Shown piece by piece: positions 18,296-26,312 of a DNA stretch of 64,000 bases; the stretch's first letter is position 1; the number at the start of each line of letters is the position of its first letter. The notes beneath the pieces were generated by a model. The model was not told the origin of the DNA. It ran no database searches and saw only the letters and a program-made list of their open reading frames with translations. This stretch comes from Bacteroidota bacterium. Lineage in GTDB: Bacteria; Bacteroidota; Bacteroidia; Bacteroidales; B39-G9. The position numbers and the translations under genes were made by a program. Location of the stretch: the NCBI GenBank assembly GCA_015222055.1, contig JADFUR010000097.1, positions 18,322 through 82,321 on the forward strand, written 5' to 3'.

Positions 18296-19777
18296 TTATA
18301 TGCCTTTATACCCTGATAATATTTTATATTTTTTGTTTTTAAAACTCTTAGCAATAAGATTAATCCAAAATTTATTTGAGCATATAAAAACAATTCCTAA
18401 TGAGCTAATTATAAGTTTTGCTGTCAATTCATCAAATGTAATAATTAATATTTTGTATATTATTACAGGTAATAATATCTCAAAAACAAATAGTAGATAT
18501 TGCCAAACGCCATACCCTTCATAGTTAAAGAATAAGTTTTTATTTAAAGTTGCTCTATCATTATTAAATGTAGCAAAATAAATAACAATTAGTGATGTTA
18601 CACCAATATTAAATAATGAAAAGGATACAAATATGATTATATCAAAATTGGCTAAAAAAAGAAATAATATTGCAATTAGAGACAAAATAACTGAGCTGTA
18701 TAAAAATAAATGATATTTTGATAACAGATAAGTTCTGATATTAATTTTTTTTGTAATTAAACCATCGAAATAAGTGCTCTCCCATGTTAGTAAATATATA
18801 CCATGTCCAAACATAAAAATTGCACTTAAAAAACTATATCCGCAAAAGAAAAAAAATGTATTATTAGATTTTTGGGGTGTTATAGAAAAAATAAGTAAAG
18901 CGAATATATAACACAAAATGATTTGGAATAAATTATTTTTAGATTTTTTATTTCGTAGTATCATTTTTATTTCAAGAATAATAAATTGCCATGTGTTTTT
19001 AAAATAAAACGAATGAGGAACTTTAAATGTATTTATTGTTTTATTCTTATTTTTTGTTTTACCTATGTATAAATTTTTTAATAATATTATTTCATTTATC
19101 TTAAATAGTGTAACAAGAATAGTTGTTAGGAATATAAAAATAATAAAATTGTCATTTATTAGTGAGTAAGAAAAAGTATTGGATAGTTGTCTGATAGAAA
19201 GAATGTTGTGATTTTCTAAAATTAGCATGCTGATAATAAATAATGGAGGAATTAGTTTGTAAAAATATTTTTTTTGTGATAATAATTTCCACAGAACGCT
19301 TATGTAATTATTAATAAACAAGGTTAATAAAATCCCAATAATAAACGACAATGAATTTACTATTCCATAAGTATATGTTATTGTTTTTATTGAATAGGGT
19401 AAAAACAAGGTAATACCAAATAAATTATAAATGTTAAATTGAGATTTAATTAATAAATATTTTATGATTTTGCTTTTTTTAATTTTTAATGTTAAGTAGG
19501 GGAAGATATTAATATATGGAACGTTATAAGAGAAAAAGCGCAATAGGAAATCTATTCCAAAGTAGTATAAAATTATTGAGTTAATTATGTAAATTGGTTC
19601 TTTTTCGGGAATAATCTTAATTAAAATTTTATCTGCAAAAAAACTAAATGCAACTAAATTAATTAATAACAAAACAATTCCTATCCAAATTGAGATGCTT
19701 TCGATTAGTTTTTTTCCGAAAAAAGGATTTCTTTTTATGAATTTTAATTGATGAGATAAAAGCTGTTTATAAATCAT
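18296..19777 (-). CDS. DUF5687-like ABC-type membrane protein
   Basis: A 493-residue integral membrane protein with about twelve hydrophobic segments in two halves joined by a basic loop (KIKKSKIIKYLLIK; ILLKNLYIGKTKNKNKT). The N-terminus MIYKQLLSHQLKFIKRNPFFGKK fits the DUF5687 family of Bacteroidota, whose members lie next to ABC ATPases and probably form the permease. The same is true here: the ATPase follows 13 bases on. It is the first gene after the precursor peptide, separated from it by a terminator-like hairpin. Immunity or export of the peptide are possible roles. Confidence 0.78.
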   Translation of the reverse strand: MIYKQLLSHQLKFIKRNPFFGKKLIESISIWIGIVLLLINLVAFSFFADKILIKIIPEKEPIYIINSIILYYFGIDFLLRFFSYNVPYINIFPYLTLKIKKSKIIKYLLIKSQFNIYNLFGITLFLPYSIKTITYTYGIVNSLSFIIGILLTLFINNYISVLWKLLSQKKYFYKLIPPLFIISMLILENHNILSIRQLSNTFSYSLINDNFIIFIFLTTILVTLFKINEIILLKNLYIGKTKNKNKTINTFKVPHSFYFKNTWQFIILEIKMILRNKKSKNNLFQIILCYIFALLIFSITPQKSNNTFFFFCGYSFLSAIFMFGHGIYLLTWESTYFDGLITKKINIRTYLLSKYHLFLYSSVILSLIAILFLFLANFDIIIFVSFSLFNIGVTSLIVIYFATFNNDRATLNKNLFFNYEGYGVWQYLLFVFEILLPVIIYKILIITFDELTAKLIISSLGIVFICSNKFWINLIAKSFKNKKYKILSGYKGI

Positions 19778-19945
19778 AATTAGGGCAAAATTGCATCCTC
19801 TCCGATAGAGAGATAAAATAATTATATTGAAATATTTTTACTTTAGCTTGTTAATTTATTTATTTCACAAGAACCCAATTATAAACATATAAATTTGAGC
19901 TATAAATTATTATTTTTCTGAGAGCATTTTTAAAAAAATAATAAT

Positions 19946-19989
19946 AAAGACTCAATAGTAAATTTAATCCTTGTTTCCATTGAGTCTTT
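19946..19989 (-). terminator. Terminator or attenuator after the precursor peptide gene
   Basis: Read on the minus strand, 11-bp arms (19979-19989 with 19946-19956, AAAGACTCAAT) enclose a 22-base loop and are followed by an A/T stretch ending in seven T. It lies 20 bases after the precursor stop and ~170 bases before the DUF5687 gene. It could let the precursor be made in excess over the export genes. Confidence 0.75.
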
Positions 19990-20009
19990 TCGTTGATGAT
20001 CAATAATCA

Positions 20010-20219
20010 TTAATGGCAAACGTAGCCGACAAGCAAACCACCACCCAAAGCAACACCAAAAGCAGCAACACCAAAAGTTGCAGCACTTAATGCAGCTCCC
20101 CATATACCTACGACAATACCAAGTGATATATCACATGCATTTATTTTAGAAACTGAAGTATTACTTGCTGCAACTCCACCCTCAACATTTTCCATTTGAT
20201 TTAATTCTAATTTTTTCAT
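20010..20219 (-). CDS. Double-glycine leader peptide precursor (candidate bacteriocin)
   Basis: A 69-residue precursor. The leader MKKLELNQMENVEGG has the hydrophobic spacing (L4, L6, M9, V12) and the G14-G15 end of substrates cut by C39-peptidase exporters. The predicted 54-residue core (V16-H69) is hydrophobic and rich in Gly and Ala, with GxxxG pairs at G34/G38, G55/G59 and G61/G65, as in helix-packing class II bacteriocins. Two cysteines, C29 and C68, could form a disulfide. The C39 exporter, thioredoxin-like protein and ABC pair follow on the same strand, and an XRE regulator is divergent. Calling it a bacteriocin is inference; it could also be a signalling peptide. I cannot place it in a named bacteriocin family. 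Confidence 0.88.
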   Translation of the reverse strand: MKKLELNQMENVEGGVAASNTSVSKINACDISLGIVVGIWGAALSAATFGVAAFGVALGGGLLVGYVCH

Positions 20220-20298
20220 TGTATTAAATTTTTAGTTTATAAATAGTAATTATAAATGTAAAATTAATTTATAAACCATTAGCTTATTATTCCTATAT

Positions 20299-20313
20299 GT
20301 AATAATTTATTAC
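20299..20313. promoter_or_regulatory. 15-bp palindrome between precursor and XRE genes (candidate operator)
   Basis: GTAATAATTTATTAC is a perfect palindrome around one T, placed in the 179-base divergent region about 80 bases before the precursor gene and 86 before the XRE gene. It could be the XRE protein's operator. Being pure A/T in its core, chance is not excluded. Confidence 0.4.
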
Positions 20314-20360
20314 TACAGCGAATAATTTATAACTAAAATAAATAATTAGCAAATTTTTTA

Positions 20361-20368
20361 TATATTTG
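20361..20368 (+). promoter_or_regulatory. Bacteroidota -7 box (TATATTTG) of XRE regulator
   Basis: TATATTTG matches TAnnTTTG and ends 30 bases before the ATG at 20399. Confidence 0.45.
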
Positions 20369-20398
20369 TTTTATAATCAACACATAAAAATCACAAGT

Positions 20399-20830
20399 AT
20401 GCAAGTATCAACAAAAATAAGAAAAATTAGAGAATTTAAAGGTTTTTCTCAAGAATTTATGGCAGCACAATTAAGTATGTCGCAAGCAACTTACAGCAAA
20501 TTAGAGAAAAATGATAAGAGTGTAAATTTTGATAATATTAAAGATATTGCAAAAGTTTTAAGTGTTGACCCAATGCAATTGTTAACTTTTGACGAACAAC
20601 AAGTTTTTAATAACGACAACCAAAAAGGCGGGAATGCCGGAAATTTAATAATTCAGGCATATTCCGAAAAAGAACGCCATCTATATGAAGAAAAAATAAA
20701 AGCCAAAGAGCAAATAATAGAAGAAAAAATAACATACATACAAGATTTAAAAGAAGCAATAAAACATTTACGAGCAGATAAATCAGAATTAAGAAAAGCT
20801 TTGCAAGAGAGCAAATTTTTAAATAAGTAG
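20399..20830 (+). CDS. XRE family regulator with C-terminal coiled coil
   Basis: DNA-binding regulator. The ATG at 20399 gives MQVSTKIRKIREFKGFSQEF; the upstream TTG would lie in the promoter. Residues ~5-60 are an XRE helix-turn-helix (FSQEFMAAQLSMSQATYSKLEKN), followed by a linker and a charged helix, EKERHLYEEKIKAKEQIIEE and beyond (residues ~90-143), that reads as a coiled coil for oligomer formation. It is divergent from the peptide precursor, so it may control the cluster. Three bases after its stop begins the duplicated pgi 3' end, placing it as the last gene of the island. Confidence 0.85.
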   Translation: MQVSTKIRKIREFKGFSQEFMAAQLSMSQATYSKLEKNDKSVNFDNIKDIAKVLSVDPMQLLTFDEQQVFNNDNQKGGNAGNLIIQAYSEKERHLYEEKIKAKEQIIEEKITYIQDLKEAIKHLRADKSELRKALQESKFLNK

Positions 20831-20833
20831 TAG

Positions 20834-20940
20834 GAAAGAAACATTGGAGATTAAAAAAATAATATTTGTTGTCATCCTATGTTTGTAAAATAAATACTAA
20901 ACGAAAAATGACATATCTTCAAGATATGTCATTTTTTTTT
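20834..20940 (+). repeat. Direct repeat copy B: pgi 3' end remnant plus terminator
   Basis: The sequence begins GAAAGAAACATTGGAGATTA, the last coding bases of pgi, out of any gene context, and continues with AATATTTGTTGTCATC and a hairpin like the pgi terminator. It is a diverged copy of 9858-9974 in the same orientation. No pgi homolog precedes it; the XRE gene ends three bases earlier. Confidence 0.8.
20904..20940 (+). terminator. Terminator after XRE regulator (copy of pgi terminator)
   Basis: Positions 20904-20936 are a perfect palindrome (AAAAATGACATATCTT on the left), folding to a 13-bp stem with a CTTCAAG loop, then nine or more T. It probably ends the XRE transcript. Confidence 0.85.
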
Positions 20941-20944
20941 GATG

Positions 20945-21444
20945 TAAAAGCAATAAGTTATGAAAACCATTAGTAATGTTTATGGCTCACTTTAAAATTT
21001 GGGGGGATTATAATAAAATATTTGTCAAAAAAATAAACCTTCCCCTCCGACCTCAAAGAAATTTTGTAGTTTTCAAATGCAACTAAGTGTAAAAAAACAA
21101 AAGCTGTTTGAACGACCGTAGGGAGTGAGTTATTTTATTTTAACGGAGTTCAAGCCAAAAGTAAATGAAAAGAAGCTTAACAAAACTCTATAATACAAAC
21201 CCTTTCGGCTAAGGCCATCTCACTGTTGTATATATTAACCGAAAAAGTACAGTAGTATTAATCGAAAAGTATCCAGTTAATGGAATAAAAATACAACTAA
21301 TTTCAGAAAGTAGTTGTTAATATTTTGTTTAAATTTCGGCTATTTATTAAGAAAGTAAAGCTTATTAATATGAATATTTGTGCTTTTTTTATAATTTGTG
21401 CAAAAATTAAAAATCTTTAGTTTTTTTTATAAAAACATTTTTTT
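20945..21444. other. 500-base non-coding region with dispersed repeat
   Basis: No convincing gene is seen. The middle part (21010-21077) holds a 14-mer ATAATAAAATATTT and a 34-mer starting CCTCCGACCTCAAAG that recur at 63932-63998. It is followed by GCTGTTTGAACGACCGTAGG and other sequence of a dispersed-element look. The right end is the A/T-rich leader of the ubiA-like gene. Confidence 0.6.
21010..21077. repeat. Dispersed repeat (copy 1 of 2 in window)
   Basis: A 34-base stretch starting CCTCCGACCTCAAAGAAATT (21044-21077) is identical to 63965-63998, and the 14-mer ATAATAAAATATTT lies ~20 bases before it in both. The second copy is cut by the window edge, so the full element is longer. Confidence 0.8.
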
Positions 21445-22305
21445 ATGATAAATAAGATTGGTAAATATTTTTCATTAGTAAAATTTAGTCATACGATTTT
21501 TGCAATGCCATTTGCCTTTATTGGGTTTTTTCTGGCATATAAAATGTCGGGTTCATCAATCAACATTGTTTTATTTTTGTTGGTTATATTGTGTATGGTT
21601 TTTGCCCGAAATGCAGCAATGGCATTTAATCGTTATCTCGATAGAGATATTGACAAGGAAAATAAAAGAACCCAATTCAGAGAAATTCCTCAGGGGATAA
21701 TTAAGCCTAAATCAGCTTTGATTTTTGTTATTGTAAATGCTGTTTTATTTATTGCAACAACATATTTTATCAACAGTTTGTGCTTTTATCTTTCCCCTGT
21801 TGCCTTAATTGTTATTTTAGGATATAGTTATTTTAAAAGATGCACGGCTTTATGCCATTTTATTTTGGGATTAGGATTGTCATTAGCTCCAATTGGTGCT
21901 TATTTATCAGTTACAGGCAAATTTGATTTATTGCCAGTTATGTTTTCTTTAATAGTATTGTTTTGGGTAAGTGGTTTCGATATTATTTATTCTTTGCAAG
22001 ATATAGATTTTGACAAGTCACAAAAATTGAATTCAATACCTGCATTGCTTGGCAAACGAAACGCATTAATTTTGTCAGCAATATTACATGCTTTTTCTTC
22101 GTTAATAGTTTTATATATTGGCTATTATGCTAATTTTGGTATTTTTTATTGGATAGGAGCACTCGCATTTATAGGTCTTTTGTGGTATCAGCATTTAATA
22201 GTTAAACCCGATGATTTAAGCAAAGTAAATATTGCATTTTTTACAACTAACGGTATCGCAAGCATAATTTTTGCCTGTTTTACTATTTTGAGTTTGTTTT
22301 TTTGA
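21445..22305 (+). CDS. UbiA family polyprenyltransferase (MqnP-like)
   Basis: Integral membrane enzyme that attaches a polyprenyl chain to an aromatic ring in quinone synthesis. The first metal-diphosphate motif is NRYLDRDIDKENKRT (N62, D66, D70) and the second is in DIIYSLQDIDFDKSQ (~180-194). Eight or nine membrane helices fit the family, and 286 aa is normal. Bacteroidota make menaquinone, so the member here is likely the futalosine-pathway MqnP rather than a true ubiquinone enzyme; the sequence alone does not settle this. Confidence 0.85.
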   Translation: MINKIGKYFSLVKFSHTIFAMPFAFIGFFLAYKMSGSSINIVLFLLVILCMVFARNAAMAFNRYLDRDIDKENKRTQFREIPQGIIKPKSALIFVIVNAVLFIATTYFINSLCFYLSPVALIVILGYSYFKRCTALCHFILGLGLSLAPIGAYLSVTGKFDLLPVMFSLIVLFWVSGFDIIYSLQDIDFDKSQKLNSIPALLGKRNALILSAILHAFSSLIVLYIGYYANFGIFYWIGALAFIGLLWYQHLIVKPDDLSKVNIAFFTTNGIASIIFACFTILSLFF

Positions 22306-22329
22306 GTTTAAAAAAATAAAAAGATTTTT

Positions 22330-22893
22330 TTATTTTTTGGATTTGTTAAATGATATTAGTTCAAAAATTCGCGATAATCTTGACTGTTGTTTTTGCCATT
22401 TCTTTCTACTTATTATTAATTCAATATTTTCCCCTTTATTTGATATTACATAAAAAGAAGTAATCTCTTTCTCATTGCTAAACATTTTTTTAAAATCTTT
22501 ATATAAAAATGTAGTTGTGCATTGGTAGTGATATAAGTTTCTTTTTCTATTGTCAATAAAAAGATTTTTAGTTGAGTTCTCAATATTTTTTATGCTGTTT
22601 TGGATTCTTAGATTTAATATTTTTATTTTTTTTGGGGAAATAAAGAAAAAGTTTATTACTATCGAATCCTTAGACGTGTCGTATTTAATATCATATTCAA
22701 AAGTTGATTTTAATTCTTTATTCACCCATTTTTGTTTTGTATTTATTGAATAAAGAGTGCTATTTTTATTTACATGAGTAACGTAATATTTTGATATTTT
22801 TTGTCCAAAGCAAGGATTAACTAGAATTGAACTAATAAAAAGCACAGATACTAAAATTAGTTTTTGAACTTTAACGCAACTATTATTTTTCAT
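22330..22893 (-). CDS. Secreted protein of unknown function
   Basis: I do not recognise the family. A signal peptide covers residues ~1-30 (LILVSVLFISSILVNPCFGQ), followed by ~155 residues rich in Lys, Asn and Ser with alternating beta-type stretches (YDTSKDSIVINFFFISP, YHYQCTTTFLYKDF). It carries two cysteines near the N-terminus, one of them in the signal. It stands alone between convergent ubiA and kdsD. Confidence 0.6.
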   Translation of the reverse strand: MKNNSCVKVQKLILVSVLFISSILVNPCFGQKISKYYVTHVNKNSTLYSINTKQKWVNKELKSTFEYDIKYDTSKDSIVINFFFISPKKIKILNLRIQNSIKNIENSTKNLFIDNRKRNLYHYQCTTTFLYKDFKKMFSNEKEITSFYVISNKGENIELIISRKKWQKQQSRLSRIFELISFNKSKK

Positions 22894-22948
22894 AAATATA
22901 AACTTTATGCACTCTAAATTTTAGCACACTTTAAAGTACTGATTTATT

Positions 22949-23914
22949 TTAAACAATACCTTCTTTTAAAATATCATGTAAATGAACCATACCAACATAT
23001 TTGTTGTTATCGGTAACAATTATTTGAGTAATATTATTTTCTTCCATAATATTAAAAGCTTTAATTGCAAGCTCATTTTTGTCAATAGTCTTAGGCGAAG
23101 GGCTCATAATCTCTTTAGCAGTAAGATTTCTAATATCTTTATTTTCAATCAACATTCTACGCAAGTCACCATCAGTAACAATTCCTGTTAATTCATTTTT
23201 ATTATTAAGCACTGCTGAAGCACCCAAAAATTTTGACGATATTTCTATTATTATTTTATCTATTTTATCGGTTTCAAAAACTTTAGGTACTTCATTGTTG
23301 ATATATAAATCGTTTAGTCTCATATATAATTTTTTTCCTAAAGCACCACCGGGGTGATATTTTGCAAAATCAGTTGAGGAAAATCCTCTATATTCTAATA
23401 AACAAACCGATAAAGCATCACCAATAACAAGTTGAGCAGTTGTGCTTGATGTAGGAGCTAAATTATTTGGACAAGCTTCTTTTTCAATTGTTGATTTTAA
23501 AACATAATCAGCTTGTTTTGCCAAAAAAGAATCTTGATTTGAGACAATTGCAATTACTTTGTTACCAAAATTTTTAATGAGAGGAACTAAAACTTTTATC
23601 TCTGGAGTATTGCCACTTTTTGATATACAAATAACAACATCATTTTTTTGGATAATTCCTAAGTCTCCGTGAATTGCGTCGGCTGCATGCATAAATATTG
23701 CAGGAGTACCGGTTGAGTTAAGAGTTGCAACAATTTTTGAGGCAATATTTGCACTTTTTCCTATTCCTGTTACAATAACTCGTCCTTTACTTTCGTAGAT
23801 TAATTCAACACTTTTTGCAAAATCATCGTCAATAAACTTTGTTAAGTTACCAATAGATTTAGCTTCATGGTTAATAGTGTTTATTGCAACTTCTTTTATT
23901 TCAGTTAAATTCAT
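22949..23914 (-). CDS. kdsD: Arabinose-5-phosphate isomerase (KpsF/GutQ family)
   Basis: Interconverts ribulose 5-phosphate and arabinose 5-phosphate, the first step towards Kdo for LPS. The SIS domain (~30-170) shows VIVTGIGKSANIASKIVATLNSTGTPAIFMHAADAIHGDLG in separate blocks, with SKSGNTPE as the sugar-phosphate loop and the catalytic histidines in the HGDLG and KYHPGGALGKKL stretches. Two CBS domains occupy ~205-320. Length (321 aa) is standard. Confidence 0.92.
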   Translation of the reverse strand: MNLTEIKEVAINTINHEAKSIGNLTKFIDDDFAKSVELIYESKGRVIVTGIGKSANIASKIVATLNSTGTPAIFMHAADAIHGDLGIIQKNDVVICISKSGNTPEIKVLVPLIKNFGNKVIAIVSNQDSFLAKQADYVLKSTIEKEACPNNLAPTSSTTAQLVIGDALSVCLLEYRGFSSTDFAKYHPGGALGKKLYMRLNDLYINNEVPKVFETDKIDKIIIEISSKFLGASAVLNNKNELTGIVTDGDLRRMLIENKDIRNLTAKEIMSPSPKTIDKNELAIKAFNIMEENNITQIIVTDNNKYVGMVHLHDILKEGIV

Positions 23915-24063
23915 TAAAATTTATTTTTTTACAAAGTAATATATTTTTTTTTAAAAAAACATTGTAATAAAGTTAATATTTTTTTAACTTAGTTAGTCAA
24001 AAAACGAAACAATAATTGAGTAGTTTCGTATTTTAATACAAGAATTGAAGAAATAGAGAATAA

Positions 24064-26250
24064 ATGGAAATTGATGAGAAGACAATCCTGAAATATTTAA
24101 AAGATTATTTTGGGTTTAATAGTTTTAAAGGGGATCAGGGAAACGTAATAAAAAGTGTTTTAGCAAATAATGATACATTTGTTTTAATGCCAACAGGTGG
24201 TGGTAAATCCCTATGTTACCAACTACCGGCAATAATGAAAGAAGGAACAGCTATTATTATTTCTCCTTTAATTGCATTAATGAAGAATCAGGTAGATGCC
24301 ATGAGGAGCCATTCGAAAAATGATAGTATAGCACATTTTTTAAATTCCTCATTAAATAAGACGGAAATTCAAAGAGTTAAAGACGATGTGCTTAGAGGTC
24401 AAACAAAATTACTATATGTTGCACCAGAATCACTCACCAAAGAAGATAATGTTACTTTTTTGAAAAAAATACATATCTCATTTTATGCAATTGACGAAGC
24501 TCATTGTATATCTGAATGGGGGCATGATTTTCGTCCTGAATACAGAAGAATTAGACCTATAATTAATCAAATAGGGAAAGCTTCAGTTATTGCATTAACA
24601 GCAACAGCAACTCCTAAAGTGCAACATGACATCCAAAAAAATTTAGATATTCTTGATGGTAATACTTTTAAGTCGTCTTTTAATAGAGCAAATTTATATT
24701 ATGAAATAAGACCAAAGAAAAATGCTTCAAAGGAGATTATTAAATTTATAAAAGAGAATCAAGGTAAATCTGGTATTATTTATTGTTTAAGCAGAAAAAA
24801 AGTTGAAGAATTAGCTGAGCTATTACAAATTAATGGAATAAAAGCATTAGCTTACCATGCAGGAATGGATTCTGCAACACGTTCAAAAACACAAGACCAG
24901 TTCTTAATGGAGGATATTGATGTTATTGTAGCAACAATTGCATTTGGTATGGGTATTGACAAGCCGGATGTTCGTTTTGTTATTCATTACGACATACCGA
25001 AAAGTCTTGAAGGTTATTATCAGGAAACAGGTCGTGCCGGAAGAGATGGTGGTGAAGGAAAATGTATTACCTTTTATAGCTATAAAGATATTCAAAAACT
25101 TGAGAAATTTATGCAAGGAAAACCAATCGCAGAACAAGAGATTGGTCGACAATTGCTTTTTGAAACCGTTTCTTATGCGGAATCTTCTCTTTGCAGAAGA
25201 AAACAATTGTTGCACTATTTTGGTGAAGATTATAATGCTGAAGATTGCAAGAATTGCGATAATTGTCTTCATCCTAAAGAGCAATTTGAAGGTAAAGACT
25301 ATATTGTGTTAGTTTTAAAAACAATTCTTTCTTTAACCGGGAATTTTAAGGCAGACCATATTTCAAATATTATTGCAGGAAAACTAACATCTTCAATAAA
25401 ATTATATAAACATAACAAAAGCGAAGTTTTTGGAATAGGAAAAGAAAATGACGAGAGATTTTGGAACACCGTTATAAGACAAGCGTTAGTGACAAATCTA
25501 ATAAATAAAGATATAGAGACTTATGGATTATTATCTGTAAATGAAAAGGGCAAAGAATATATAAAAAATCCTTTTTCGTTTATGTTGTCAAAAGACCATG
25601 ATTATGAAAGTGGTGAAGAAGATATGCAACAGTCCCATGGAGGAACAAGTGCTGTTGACCCAGCATTGTTCTCAATGCTTAAAGATTTAAGAAAGTCAAT
25701 ATCAAAAAGAATTGATCTTCCTCCTTTTGTTATTTTTCAAGATCCTTCGCTTGAAGATATGGCAATTCAATATCCAATTACTATTGATGAAATGCAACAT
25801 ATTAATGGTGTTGGTTTGGGTAAAGCAACTCGTTACGGTAAAGAATTTGTCGAATTAATTAAAAAACATGTTGAGGAGAACGATATTGAGCGAGCTCAAG
25901 ATATGATTGTTAAATCTGCTGTAAATAAATCTGGTTTAAAAGTTTTTATTATTCAAAATATTGACAGAAAAATGTCGCTTGAAGATATTGCTGGTGCCAA
26001 AAGACTTGATATGTCTGACCTTCTTCAGGAAATTGAGGCAATTGTTAATTCAGGAACTAAAATAAATATTGGCTATTATATTAATGAAGTTCTTGACGAA
26101 GAACATCAAGACGAAGTCTTTGATTATTTTAAAGAAGATGCTAAGTCAGAATCCGTTCAAGAAGCATTAGATGTTCTTGGAGAAGACGAATATTCTGAAG
26201 AAGAAATTAGACTTATGAGAATTAAGTTCCTCTCAGAATTAGGAAATTAA
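24064..26250 (+). CDS. recQ: ATP-dependent DNA helicase RecQ
   Basis: 3'-5' DNA helicase for recombination and repair. In order: helicase core with Walker A MPTGGGKSLCYQLP (~45), DEAH motif YAIDEAHCISEWGHDFRPEY, TALTATATPKV, motif VI region YYQETGRAGRDG; a zinc-binding RQC part (CRRKQLLHYFG, CKNCDNC); a winged helix; an HRDC domain (~530-610, PALFSMLKDLRKSISKRIDLPPF in part); and a C-terminal HTH_40-like segment with an acidic tail. At 728 aa it has the long Bacteroidota architecture. Confidence 0.96.
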   Translation: MEIDEKTILKYLKDYFGFNSFKGDQGNVIKSVLANNDTFVLMPTGGGKSLCYQLPAIMKEGTAIIISPLIALMKNQVDAMRSHSKNDSIAHFLNSSLNKTEIQRVKDDVLRGQTKLLYVAPESLTKEDNVTFLKKIHISFYAIDEAHCISEWGHDFRPEYRRIRPIINQIGKASVIALTATATPKVQHDIQKNLDILDGNTFKSSFNRANLYYEIRPKKNASKEIIKFIKENQGKSGIIYCLSRKKVEELAELLQINGIKALAYHAGMDSATRSKTQDQFLMEDIDVIVATIAFGMGIDKPDVRFVIHYDIPKSLEGYYQETGRAGRDGGEGKCITFYSYKDIQKLEKFMQGKPIAEQEIGRQLLFETVSYAESSLCRRKQLLHYFGEDYNAEDCKNCDNCLHPKEQFEGKDYIVLVLKTILSLTGNFKADHISNIIAGKLTSSIKLYKHNKSEVFGIGKENDERFWNTVIRQALVTNLINKDIETYGLLSVNEKGKEYIKNPFSFMLSKDHDYESGEEDMQQSHGGTSAVDPALFSMLKDLRKSISKRIDLPPFVIFQDPSLEDMAIQYPITIDEMQHINGVGLGKATRYGKEFVELIKKHVEENDIERAQDMIVKSAVNKSGLKVFIIQNIDRKMSLEDIAGAKRLDMSDLLQEIEAIVNSGTKINIGYYINEVLDEEHQDEVFDYFKEDAKSESVQEALDVLGEDEYSEEEIRLMRIKFLSELGN

Positions 26251-26312
26251 TATTGAATAATAAATAAATTGAACTGTAAATTTTAACACGAAACTTTAAA
26301 CTTTATATTTGA

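Noticed and set aside
20010..20219. Precursor as an ordinary small membrane protein
   Set aside because: The Gly-Gly leader pattern, the C39 exporter in the same cluster and the following terminator fit a secreted peptide better, though this is not proven.
24904..25312. Overlapping frames of ~125 residues on both strands
   Set aside because: Both fall inside recQ, which has all helicase motifs. They are shadows.
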